A stretch of DNA of 64,000 bases from Gigantopelta aegis (GCF_016097555.1 NC_054701.1:8274560-8338559), one strand, 5' to 3'. Positions 36,542 to 46,565 are shown, numbered from the stretch's first letter. Numbers and translations are program-made. The notes: generated from the sequence alone by a model not told the origin.

Positions 36542-36640
36542 ATTTTACCAGTCGTGGTGCACTGGCTGGAACAAGAAATATCCCAATGGGCCCATCGACG
36601 GGGATCGGTCCTAGACAGACTGCACATCAGGTGAGTGCTC
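36542..36640 (-). mobile_element. SINE fragment, head and middle only
   Basis: The minus strand shows CACTCACCTGATGTGCAG, GGACCGATCCCC and GGGATATTTCTTGTTCCAGC then CAGTGCACCACGACTGGTA. It abuts the copy at 36310-36541 head to middle. Confidence 0.7.
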
Positions 36641-36889
36641 CGTTCTACATGACTGGTATATCAAAGATGGAATGTTGCATCAGCCACATACATGTATGCA
36701 ACACCTATATGTGTAATATGTTTATAAACAATGTGCTGGCAAAGCAAAATATTTGGGTATAGCGCTATGGAATTGAATGCAACACGAGTCAACGGGATAT
36801 GCCACAAAACTGGCCCCTTGTCTGGGAATAAGCCCACCCCATGCCAAGCTCACAATGAGTTGTCTTGGCCCCCATGGCTTATTTCTGGT

Positions 36890-37110
36890 CAAATATGGTA
36901 CTTTAACAATTTATCGAAGGTAGGACCATACCTCCTGGGGGCGGGGGAGTTGCTCCCCTGAGAATCTCATCTTTTTTTTTTACTCCAAAAAATAGTATAC
37001 ACATCTCAGGATTTAATTTGTATAGTGTTTCATGCATTGTTTATGAAAGGTTGTGTAACCCCCCCCCCCCCCCCCCCCATCCCCCGGATTTTGATCAGGG
37101 TACGGCCCTG
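36890..37110. repeat. G/C-run repeat fragment (CCTCCTGGGGGCGGGGGAG ... poly-C)
   Basis: A G-rich block near 36940 and a 22-base C-run near 37060-37079 are mirrored around an AT-rich middle, with GGGTACGGCCCTGG at the right. The shape is that of a non-autonomous DNA transposon, but the ends are unclear. Confidence 0.4.
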
Positions 37111-37730
37111 GAAGGTGTTTTCATCTCTCAAATGATGTCCGACTTACAAATGGACATAAACAGAAAGGATTAAGGAAAGAGGGTTCCATTGTAGAGGAAG
37201 TTGTATTCGTCAATATACAGTCGGAAAGCACTGATGGCACAAACACAAAATGAAAATATCCTACATGTACAAATGACATACTTGTATTATATATCTTCTG
37301 TATTAATAAATGAGACAAATGATAACATTTATTTGTAGTTTTATTATTCTTGAAAATAGTTATCAGAATCTGAAATATAAAGCATAGATAATACTGTATT
37401 AGAATATTTTGGGGATACCAGAATATGTTGCTGGGCTACCACAATTTAGGTACCTGGTATCCCCATTAAATTGAAAATTTTTCCAACCCTGGATATGGGG
37501 GTCTCCCCCAGAAAGAAAATGGGTCAAGTTTAGGGTTAGGGTTAAAAAAATCATACAGTAATGACAAGATTAATTAATTGTGTCAAATGATTACCTTTAA
37601 AAAAAAAAAATCTGCCAAAACATTTGGGTATCACACCATACCCATTTTACCCTCTAGCATAAACCCTGGCTGGGGTGTTACCAAACAAACATTCCTTTTC
37701 TCTGTGAAGTTAGAAACATTGTGGCAGATC

Positions 37731-38951
37731 TGTTAAAGCCCAATCCCCCGTCTCATACACATCTCCACTATAGTACAGGATGTAGGTGTCGAATCTCTAG
37801 CAGATCACACACGTACCTGTTAAAGCCCAGTCCCCCGTCTCATACACATCTCCACTATAGTACAGAATGTAGGTGTCGAATCTCTAGCAGATCGCACACG
37901 TACCTGTTAAAGCCCAGTCCCCCGTCTCGTACACATCTCCACTATAGTACAGGATGTAGGTGTCGAATCTCTAGCAGATCACACACGTACCTGTTAAAGC
38001 CCAGTCCCCCGTCTCGTACACATCTCCACTATAGTACAGGATGTAGGTGTCGAATCTCTAGCAGATCACACAGGTACCTGTTAAAGCCCAGTCCCCCGTC
38101 TCGTACACCTCTCCACTATAGTACAGGATGTAGGTGTCGAATCTCTAGCAGATCACACATGTACCTGTTAAAGCCCAGTCCCCCCCCGTCTCGTACACCT
38201 CTCCACTATAGTACAGGATGTAGGTGTCGAATCTCTAGCAGATCACACATGTAACTGTTAAAGCCCAGTCCCCCCATCTCGTACACCTCTCCACTATAGT
38301 ACAGGATGTAGGTGTCGAATCTCTAGAAGATCACACACGTACCTGTTAAAGCCCAGTCCCCCGTCTCGTACACCTCTCCACTATAGTACAGGATGTAGGT
38401 GTCGAATCTCTAGAAGATCACACACGTACCTGTTAAAGCCCAGTCCCCCGTCTCGTACACCTCTCCACTATAGTACAGGATGTAGGTGTCGAATCTCTAG
38501 AAGATCACACACGTACCTGTTAAAGCCCAGTCCCCCGTCTCGTACACCTCTCCACTATAGTACAGGATGTAGGTGTCGAATCTCTAGAAGATCACACACG
38601 TACCTGTTAAAGCCCAGTCCCCCGTCTCGTACACCTCTCCACTATAGTACAGGATGTAGGTGTCGAATCTCTAGAAGATCACACACGTACCTGTTAAAGC
38701 CAAGTCCCCCGTCTCGTACACCTCTCCACTATAGTACAGGATGTAGGTGTTGAATCTCTAGCAGATCACACATGTACCTGTTAAAGCCCAGTCCCCCGTC
38801 TCGTACACATCTCCACTATAGTACAGGATGTAGGTGTCGAATCTCTAGCAGATTGCACATGTACCTGTTAAAGCCCAGTCCCCCGTCTCGTACACATCTC
38901 CACTATAGTACAGGATATAGGTGTCTAATCTCTAGCAGATCACACATGTAC
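37731..38951 (-). repeat. 87-bp minisatellite made from the 3' end of TMEM168 exon 2, about 14 copies
   Basis: Each unit consists of the last 68 bp of TMEM168 exon 2 plus the first 19 bp of the following intron. Units start at 37731, 37818, 37905, 37992, 38079 and so on, and the array runs straight into the real exon at 38952. The copies are 95-99% alike by eye, with CTAGCAGATC and CTAGAAGATC subtypes clustered. Each unit ends, on the minus strand, in AACAGGTAC, a copy of the exon-intron junction. The plus strand is open over long stretches only because 87 is a multiple of three. Confidence 0.95.
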
Positions 38952-39226
38952 CTGTTAAAGCCCAGTCCCCCGTCTCGTACACATCTCCACTATAGTACAG
39001 GATGTAGGTGTCGAATCTCGGCCCATCGGTTGTCCGCCGGTCGAAGAACGCCTTCACTTTGTTCTCAACGTAGTCAGTGCCGAGGCCACTCGTGGAGTAG
39101 TCACAGCCGTAGTTGTCAATCATGTGGAAGTTGAAGAAGTTGTTCATCTGACTGAGGACTGTGGTGGCTCTAGCCGTGATGTCCTGGAATGTGGTAGCGT
39201 TCAGCAGTTTGGCACCACCATTTGGA
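38952..39226 (-). CDS. TMEM168: TMEM168, second coding exon
   Basis: The minus-strand acceptor (TTTATCTTATGCAG) precedes TCCAAATGGTGG at 39226; the donor is CAG|GTACAT at 38952. With two bases from exon 1 it completes codon 407 (Gly), then codes residues 408-498 and leaves one base. The peptide has FQDITARATTVLSQMNNFFN, DYVENKVKAFFDRR and FDTYILYYSGDVYETGDWAL. It begins the soluble C-terminal domain. YILYYSGD resembles the YYSGH motif of caspase-like folds, with Asp488 in the place of the catalytic His. The last 68 bases of this exon are the source of the adjacent 87-bp array. Reading through the donor meets a stop within seven codons. Confidence 0.9.
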
Positions 39227-40134
39227 CTGCATAAGATAAACAAATGTAGAATTGAAGTAATTTCATGAATAGCAAAATGTTCAGTTTTCCTTTCCTACAA
39301 TTTGTTTTAGCCCAAGTTGTTTGTGTACAATACTGAGAAAACAGTTTTAATGCATGTGCAGAATTATAATATCATTTACACTAGGTTAAAAGGCTTGATG
39401 AAAAAAAGTCAATTGTCATTTTAAAGATGCAATCTCACTTCATAGTATACTCAAGTAGCATTATTTAACAATGTAAAATGCAAACACAACTAGTTTTAAT
39501 AAACTTAGGTGTTATAGGTATAACCAAATGGTATTAAAGAATGGTTATCCACAGTAAGAAAATTAAAGTGGATGTTCAAAATGTTAAATACTAAAAATAT
39601 TCTCGACACCGCATTTTTCAAGTAAAATGTCAAAACAGCAGCGCTCTGTGTTTAGGCTTTTTCACTTTTTCCAGGTCAACTGGTTTTGATTGCAGGACAA
39701 GTCAACTGTTGTAACAATTTGTCCTACCAGGCAATTCAGTTGATAATGAACTTGAATATTGCTTGATTCTTTAGACAGAAGAATTAGGGACAGACAAGTA
39801 CCTTTTAGATAGAGCAAGTGAAATGGACAAGTGGTAGTCATGAATTAATTCTGCGCAGATGTAACTGAAATTTATGATCTAGACTCTCAGGACATATCTC
39901 CATGATACACAAATACATGTAGTTAATGTGTTTGCTACAACCTACGTAGATTTCGTCTTCTCAGGATGTCCCAATAGTAGGACTAGTAATGTTACTTGGG
40001 AACTAGTAACTTTTCTAGGCTACTAGTCCCCCAGACCAGTGGGAATATTATTTTAATTTCTATCCCTGTGTTCATGTGTGTACATTATGTAACATTTGTA
40101 AAACTTACCTATGAGGTCAATAGATATAACTTAC
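39227..40134 (-). other. TMEM168 intron 1
   Basis: A 908-bp AT-rich intron bounded by GTAAGT and TTATGCAG on the minus strand. Nothing else recognised in it. Confidence 0.8.
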
Positions 40135-41354
40135 CCAATGGTGGTAACCGGAGCAATCACAGCATACCCAGTACAGGTTCCTCCGAGAAAATTACAGAGC
40201 TTCCAGAAGAGACTCAGGGTCATCGCTTCAATGGGCAGCACCATGAGAATGAGGCTCAAGCTGTAGGGCGACCTGGTCTCCCAACCGATCCCCATCATCA
40301 CCACCGTCATCGTCAGTGACAGACACACCACACGCTGGGAGATGAGGCTCGAGTGGCGGATTCCCTTGGCCGCCATTATTCGATTGTAGCTCTGGCTCTC
40401 GTCCAACAGACTCTGCTGCATGAGGTTGCACTCGGTGATCTTACCCATCAGCTTCCAGCACGAGATGAAGAACGTCATGTGGAAGACCATCCACACGATG
40501 GCGAGCGCAATGAACAGTGGCACCACCACAAACCACTCCTTGTGAGACGCGCTCTGGACTCCAATCAGGACGCACAGAGATATGTTCAGGCCAAACACGA
40601 ATATGATGGTCAAGTAACGCACGAGTCGTGACTGCGCCAGGAATGGTTTCCATCTCTCAATCACTGTCAGTCCAGAAAAATGAAAGTCTATGATGGGCTG
40701 GAATGCATGGCGACCTATGAAACACATCAAAGCATACTTGTTCGGCAATATTTTAAGGTCAGGGAAGAAAACGTACGATCCAATGAAGACAAAAGCTATA
40801 AAACTACAGAAACCTAAAAATGACTTCATGCGCATTGCTAGGGTGTTGATGACGAATGCAGATGTCAAAAGCCAGATGGCAGTGGCATTTGTAGTGACAA
40901 ATCCAGCAATAACGATACCCACTGACTCAAGAATTACCGGCTGAGCGAAGATATGTCCTTCCAACTGCTGCAGATGAAGAAATCGTTGGAGAATGTTCGA
41001 GAAACACCCGAGGACTAGACTGGCCATGAACAAAGCTTCCATGACCTCCTGTGTTGTGACAAACTCGATGTCACTGCTGTTGAGGAATGCAATTATTCCA
41101 ACAAGACACCCAATCCAAATGTGGTAGAGAGCCTTCCCCACCTGGTGCAGACTGAAGAAGTATCGCAAAGCACAGGACAGAGCAATGACTAAAATCCCCA
41201 TCAAAGCAATCACAGAAATGGCATACTGTCGTTCGCCAGGCAGCATCCACTGTGTGTACATGCCAAGTCCAATAGCAACCATCAGGATGACGTCAGGCAC
41301 GTAAAAGATGTACTGCACCATGTTCTTAGTGGTTAGGTCTTTAAATTTATACAT
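40135..41354 (-). CDS. TMEM168: TMEM168, first coding exon (membrane domain)
   Basis: It begins with an ATG at 41354-41352, directly after an AG (ATTAATTCAG), so the true exon may open one base earlier with a 5'UTR exon upstream. It codes 406 residues and two bases, ending at a strong donor (GG|GTAAGT). The peptide holds about ten hydrophobic segments, starting MVQYIFYVPDVILMVAIGLG, and ends before the soluble C-terminal domain. Together the three exons (1220+275+548 nt) give 680 residues, close to the roughly 697 of human TMEM168, a multipass protein reported at the nuclear membrane with little known biochemistry. Identification is by resemblance of all three exons and of total length. Confidence 0.92.
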
Positions 41355-41937
41355 TCTGAATTAATGTGTGTGACTTCAAGTAACTCTAAAAACACTTACT
41401 GAATTACAGTTTAATGAGAAGATATACATATTTAACAGATTTTTTACTCTTTGCTGTTCCATCTTTATCAACTAGGTATTAGCATCTACATTTTTTTTTC
41501 TTAAACCATGGAACTTATCTCAGACAGCACTGGAAGACACAATGTTGACACTTGTAAGCCATCTTGAATCTTCATTATGTCTAGGGTGTTCTGAAAAACC
41601 CCAAAACAAATACAAATGAAATTAACATTATTAATTTATTTACATAATAATGAAAAAAACACTTCGGTAAATACCGTGATAATGCAGAGTTACTGCCTAC
41701 ATTTCAGTTTCCATACACACTTATGTTAGTAATATTTATTTGTCCGTCTCCAAGTCCAAGAATTGCAAGATTGATCATCATGCCATTCATGAAATAAAAT
41801 GAATCATTTCTATTTTAACTGCCACAATCTCAGTGAGCAACTTTGTGCATATTTTTGAGTATCATTTAACTTGTAATTCATAATTACTTTATTTTATTTT
41901 TAATGCGATTCTCACCATTATACTTACAAGGGATAAT

Positions 41938-42166
41938 TTTGACGATTTCTCCATCAGAGATCCACATTCCTTTTAATGTCTGAAAGGGTATTCCCATTCG
42001 TCATTCTAAGGATTCCCTTTATTTCCGGTTTACACCATTCGTATAATTTCGGAAGTAATCGTAAACTGAAAGTATAGTTATTTTTGTCACGTGACCAAAC
42101 AACAATGGCAGCCTCCATATGACCCAAAAAATGTAGTGCCATGTCGCATTTTGCGATATAAACCAT
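41938..42166 (-). other. Probable TMEM168 5'UTR exon
   Basis: On the minus strand a consensus donor (CTT|GTAAGTATAATGG) lies at 41937-41932. The AG just before the TMEM168 start codon could be its acceptor, giving a 582-bp 5'UTR intron. A 70-codon frame in this stretch shows no family resemblance and would be an upstream ORF if transcribed. Confidence 0.45.
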
Positions 42167-42205
42167 GGCTCGTGAGATTAGCAGTGATTATAAATAGCAG
42201 TAACA
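42060..42205. promoter_or_regulatory. Likely divergent promoter between TMEM168 and the presequence/dsRBD/RNase H gene
   Basis: The start codons of the two genes are about 850 bp apart and point away from each other. Between them are a palindromic E-box GTCACGTGAC (42086-42095), of the USF/TFE type, and AACAATGGCAGCC (42101-42113), close to the YY1 initiator-type motif AAnATGGCGGC. No TATA box is obvious. Assignment is by motif and position only. Confidence 0.5.
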
Positions 42206-42401
42206 ATGCCACAGATACTGTTGCCGAGATCTGCTACATGTTTACGCTATGCCACGGGCCTGTTGTTTAACAAACCGTCCATATGTTTGTGCTTTTCTCC
42301 AATTTCAGCGGTCCAGAATTCTGTCACCAATGTCACTGTCAGACATATTGCACTATCTCGGAACGTATTTCGTGTTCTGGAAGTTCCTTCAGCAACAGAA
42401 G
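42206..42401 (+). CDS. Exon 1 of an unnamed four-exon gene: mitochondrial-type presequence
   Basis: ATG in AACAATGCC context opens 65 codons plus one base, ending at GAAG|GTATAA. The peptide (MPQILLPRSATCLRYATGLL...) is rich in Arg, Ser and hydrophobic residues and lacks acids until about residue 57, as in mitochondrial targeting sequences. The leftover base and the first two bases of the exon at 49401 form GCC (Ala66). Adding exons 2-4 gives a protein of 459 residues. I do not recognise the gene. It looks like presequence, two dsRBD-like segments and an RNase H domain. Intron 1 (42402-49400) has gathered transposons and a satellite. Confidence 0.65.
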
Positions 42402-42490
42402 GTATAACGTACTACACAACAGAGCGGCACATTTATTTTATTTTTAACTAAAATGTGTGTACAAATATGTTTTATTTGCATAACAAACAT

Positions 42491-43437
42491 TAGCCCGAGT
42501 ACTCTGACTGTAAGAGAGCTAGACGGACATTTGGACATAAACACGCTCTCATTACAGTCAGAGACCAACCTATGTCTTTTTTTGGCAATTCCTGACTACC
42601 AAACGGTAGGCAACGAGTCCCGCTCTAATACCACAACAATCCTATGTTTGACGTCAAATACCTTTACATCAATCATTTTCGAGTTAAGTGATACAAAAAA
42701 ATCCACATATTAATCACTAATACACATACTACAGAAAGAAACCCGACAGCACCCACAATCAGCTACGCTTCGTGACACTCCGTCGCAACAATTACAAAGC
42801 TCGGCGATCTATTTCGAGACTGGGCGATTCCGCCTTGTGCAGCAGTTACAGGGGTCATCTCATAAGAGGAGGCAGCACGTAGCACATACTTTTGCCGTAT
42901 CCTGTCGATAACACCCCAAATGTATCCTTCAAATTCAAAATAGAATCAATAATGTGTAATTGTTTTGGTTTAATGACGTAATGAAATCCAAATTCATCCA
43001 AAACGGCATTAGCCAACTCTTCCATGTTGTAACTTCGCTTGATATGAGACGGCCCCTGTAACTGCTGCACAAGGCGGAATCGCCCAGTGCGCGATCACGT
43101 GGTCTACGTCTCGAAATAGATCGCCGAGCTTTGCAATTGTTGCGACGGAGTGTCACGAAGCGTAGCTGAATGTGGGTGCTGTCGGGTTTCTTTCTGTAGT
43201 AAGTGTATTAGTGATTAATATGTGGATTTTTTTGTATCACTTAACTCGAAAATGATTGATGTAAAGGTATTTGACGTCAAACATAGGATTGTTGTGGTAT
43301 TAGAGCGGGACTCGTTGCCTACCGTTTGGTAGTCAGGAATTGCCAAAAAAAGACATAGGTTGGTCTCTGACTGTAATGAGAGCGTGTTTATGTCCAAATG
43401 TCCGTCTAGCTCTCTTACAGTCAGAGTACTCGGGCTA
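42491..43437. mobile_element. Mutator-like long-TIR element carrying a helicase fragment
   Basis: Inverted arms of about 370-390 bp (42491-42865 and about 43050-43437) run from TAGCCCGAGTACTCTGACTG to its mirror CAGTCAGAGTACTCGGGCTA. They flank about 190 bp of unique middle. The 9-bp sequence AACAAACAT lies directly outside both ends, a typical MULE target duplication. Near each tip is a second hairpin (CTCTGACTGTAAGAGAGC with GCTCTCATTACAGTCAGAG). Non-autonomous; the transposase is absent. Confidence 0.75.
42855..43070 (-). pseudogene. Captured RecQ/DEAD-type helicase fragment inside the long-TIR element
   Basis: The minus-strand frame reads ...ELANAVLDEFGFHYVIKPKQ then LHIIDSILNLKDTFGVLSTGYGKSMCYVLPPL. 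FGVLSTGYGKS is a Walker A motif of RecQ-like helicases (usually V..TG.GKS), preceded by a Q-motif-like region and followed by YVLPPL. Only this part is present and its start lies in the TIR. It is probably a gene scrap picked up by the transposon rather than a working gene. Confidence 0.55.
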
Positions 43438-43454
43438 AACAAACATTAAAGGCA

Positions 43455-43478
43455 GTGATCACTTTAGTTCATCAAGAC
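43455..43478. repeat. Left half of a palindrome interrupted by the long-TIR element
   Basis: AGTGATCACTTTAGTTCATC before the element mirrors CTTGATGAACTATGATCACT after it (44670-44690). With the insertion ignored this is a palindromic unit of about 65 bp related to the satellite at 46.8 kb. Confidence 0.6.
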
Positions 43479-44638
43479 GGAGCCTGGCGATCTCGCCCCG
43501 TGTCGATCTCGCCCTGGCGAAGTCGCCCCGTGCGAGTTCGCCAGGACTTATTTTCATCGTTAGGCGAAGTTATCATACATATTAGACTTGCTAGAAGACA
43601 TATATTACAACATATATTATAGTATATATCTACTGTCATTATCAGCATGTTTTTGTGCCAAAACTACAGGGTTATACCACTTATACTACTAGTTTTGTGT
43701 TGGGACACGCTGTGGCGAGATCGCCATATTTACTTCCGTGTTGCATGTCTGTTTAGCGAAATCGCCAGTACATTATAACTCAACAATATTCAAGTTACAA
43801 GCTGTTATATGTTTACTTCATTAAGTAAAAACATGTGCAGTAGTCATGGTTTGATTTTCTTGTTGTAAAATGTAAACATTGGTAGTTTACATTTCTACGC
43901 AACTATTTGTCATAAGTGCACACTTTAACATTCATATATTTATTATACCAAATTGAACATCAAAGTGTGCACTTATGACAAATAGTTGTGTAGTAACGTG
44001 TGACAACTTCACCCGACACAAAAATGCTACACTGAGAAAATCCTGGCGATCTCGCCACAGCCTGAAAAAGTGAAATAATAAGAAATGTAAACTTAAAAAA
44101 TGTTAAATTACATGATGAAACAAACCATAAATGTGTACTTTACGTGTATTTATTATAATAAACTGTAAACGTAAACAAGAAAAATCCTGGCGATCTCGCC
44201 CCGGCTTGCAAGTGAAATCGTCAGAAATGTAAACTACCAATGTATTACATTTTACAACAAGAAAATCAAACCATGACTACTGCACATGTTTTTACTTAAT
44301 GAAGTAAACATATAACAGCTTGTAACTTGAATATTGTTGAGTTATAATGTACTGGCGACTTCGCTAAACAGACATGCAACACGGAAGTAAATATGGCAAT
44401 CTCGCCACAGCGTGTCCCAACACAAAAATAGTAGTATAAGTGGTATAACCCTGTAGTTTTGGCACAAAAACATGCTGATAATGACAGTAGATATATACTA
44501 TAATATATGTTGTAATATATGTCTTCTAGCAAGTCTAATATGTATGATAACTTCGCCTAACGATGAAAATAAGTCCTGGCGAACTCACCCGGGGCGACTT
44601 CGCCAGGGCGAGATCGACACGGGGCGAGATCGCCATAC
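43479..44638. mobile_element. Second long-TIR element, Mutator-like
   Basis: Arms of about 400 bp (about 43485-43890 and 44215-44632) mirror each other, beginning TGGCGATCTCGCCCCGTGTC. TTCATCAAGAC lies outside both ends (43468-43478 and 44639-44649), an 11-bp duplication. The tips contain several direct and inverted CTGGCGA-CTCGCC motifs. An inner hairpin (CAACTATTTGTCATAAGTGC with its mirror at about 43963-43985) sits in the middle. No coding sequence seen. Confidence 0.75.
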
Positions 44639-44690
44639 TTCATCAAGACAAACCTTGAATGCAAGTGCACTTGATGAACTATGATCACTT
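44639..44690. repeat. Right half of the interrupted palindrome, satellite-like unit
   Basis: TTCATCAAGACAAACCTTGA and CACTTGATGAACTA compare with the satellite unit ATCAAGCTAAACCTTGACAT and GCTTGATGAACTA two kilobases downstream. Confidence 0.55.
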
Positions 44691-45236
44691 CTGCTTCCCT
44701 CCACACTTGCCTAGAAAGTTATGTGAGAACTGCAAATTGATTGCCTTGCAATAAAATTTGAAATAAATTTCATTTGCACTTCATGATGTGATTGCACACC
44801 TGGCATCATTTAAGGAGAGTGATCTTCATCTCACCCTGATTTTGCTCATGGTAAAGACTGATTACGGTCAACAACAGAAACTGAGCTCACCGCTGTTTTC
44901 CCTTCATATACAGTAAATATACCATATCTGGTGCAGGTGGAGAGTTTCGGAAGTCAAATTTTCTTTTTCCTCAATATATTTTTTTAGGGGAGAATGACTC
45001 AAACTCTCCCCCACCCGCTTTATAAACTTTGGTTGTCCTGAAAAAAATTCCTGAACATGCACCTGCATATCCAACAGTAAACTATTTTCAAGGATGAAGT
45101 TATTTTTTTGGTTAGTGTGGCAAAGCATAGTAATATATAACTGCTTTAAATTTGAATGATTTTCACCAATTGTCACCACTGAAATAACAATAAACTGGGT
45201 GAATGAGGCTCCCGTTTTTAGAATGCTGGAAAAATT
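44691..45236. other. Intron sequence, nothing recognised
   Basis: Contains a small palindrome (GGGGAGAATGACTCAAACTC then TCCCCC, 44982-45013) and a 127-codon minus-strand frame without family resemblance. Confidence 0.4.
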
Positions 45237-46565
45237 CAGGGGTTCCAAAAATTTCAAAAACATTACTTGCCACCGGGCAAGTGACAATCAAATATTCACT
45301 TGCCCCATATATTTTTCCACTTGCCCATACTTCTTAAGGTAACCAATTGTGTTACTCCTATTTAATTTAATACAGTGCTTAATAGTGTAATAATCTTGAA
45401 ATAATTCTTTTATGGCTGGCATTGGGTCAAAAATGTTTAGGGATTTTGGCCCATGTGTCATTATTGTGTGTATATTATTTAACATTTTGTGCCCCAAAAC
45501 ACTTCTCTGGGGTGTTTTTACCCTGTTAATAGCTGGGGAAAGTCTCTCGTAAACAGCCCTGGCAGGGCTCAAAGTAAACATGAGCTTGTTTCTTTTAAAT
45601 AGTGCAGGCTTGGTAAACAACAGCCTCCCTGGGTGTACATTGATTGCAGCCTTGTATTTTTAACTTATTGGGCATAATTTATTTGTTAAAAACTATTAAT
45701 AAAGCAGAAAAAAATATATATTCATGTATGCTTAGAGGGCATCGCACCATCACGATTATGACGTAGGGCTAATGAAATATAACTTTACCTTACCCGTTCA
45801 TTTTACACGAACGTAGATTTACATTTGTAAAGTACTGAAAACCCCCCATCAAGTATGTTCTGCTACAAGGTTTATTATATCTAAACTAAAATGTCTTGCA
45901 ACTTTTATAAGAATACAGTTCATAATATTTAGGCTCTGTTCAAGTGAACTCTGAAATTATAAACTTGCTTTACGCCCCCGTTCATTTGCAAAGAGCAGAT
46001 TCAGGAACCACATTAACGTCTAATTTAATTTAAATATGACAATTTTAAACTGTATCCCACCTCATTTACCATGTTTGCAAGGATTAAACATTATGATTGC
46101 ACACACAAGGCATGTATACTTTATTTTTATATAAGCTGTAAAGCGTATTGGAAGCTATTTCCAAGTTTGAAGATCATCGAACCGATTACTTGTATGAATT
46201 CAGTCGAATGTTCAGTGGCGAAAATTACCGATCTTAGTCGATAGTAAAAGGTGAATAACTCTAAAATTTGTTATCGAACTTCTCAACACATTGTTTTCCA
46301 TTTTGGTGTGTCAACACATTGGCAAGAGTTCCGATCGTTCTAGCATTTAGGGTTAGGGTTAGTTCTCCTTATAGAGCTATGTAAATGCTCGCACAATCGG
46401 AACTCTTTCCAAAGGTTTTACCGAAATTTGTAACAAAATTTAAAAACGGTTTTAGGGGTTACATTAGTCACTTGTCATTGGGCATATGCAGTTAACATAA
46501 TTAATTGCCCGGCATGAAAATTCCACTTGGCACGAGCGTCGGGCGATGGGATTTTTGAACCCCTG
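45237..46565 (-). mobile_element. Decayed hAT DNA transposon, about 1.3 kb
   Basis: Ends are CAGGGGTTCCAAAAATTT and the inverted GATTTTTGAACCCCTG, the CAGGGGTTC type common in hAT elements. AAAATT flanks both ends, but a clean 8-bp duplication is not clear. CCACTTGCC-like and GGGCAAGTG motifs repeat near the left end. Only a C-terminal scrap of transposase remains. Confidence 0.7.
45288..45620 (-). pseudogene. hAT transposase C-terminal dimerisation region, fragment
   Basis: The 110-codon minus-strand frame contains YERLSPAINRVKTPQRSVLG, HKMLNNIHTIMTHGPKSLNI and FDPMPAIKELF. This matches the hAT C-terminal pattern (R-x-FS-x-MN-x-IKT-x2-R-x2-L ... L-x2-L-x2-I-x3-GP ... FD-x2-A). The DDE part is not present, so this is a deletion derivative. 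Confidence 0.7.

Noticed and set aside
37721-39134. Long plus-strand frames (177 and 120 codons) full of Ser/Arg/Tyr repeats
   Set aside because: They are the antisense of the 87-bp exon-derived array; they stay open only because the unit is a multiple of three.
42453-43442. The same 75-codon peptide (STLTVRELDGHLDINTLSLQ...) on both strands
   Set aside because: It lies in both inverted arms of the long-TIR element, so the duplication is structural. No homology or expression signal.
44904-45287. 127-codon minus-strand frame
   Set aside because: No recognisable domain; it runs into the hAT end and lacks coding character.
46340-46370. TTTAGGGTTAGGGTTAG as an interstitial telomere (also near 37530)
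   Set aside because: Only two TTAGGG units at each place; chance or part of a transposon.
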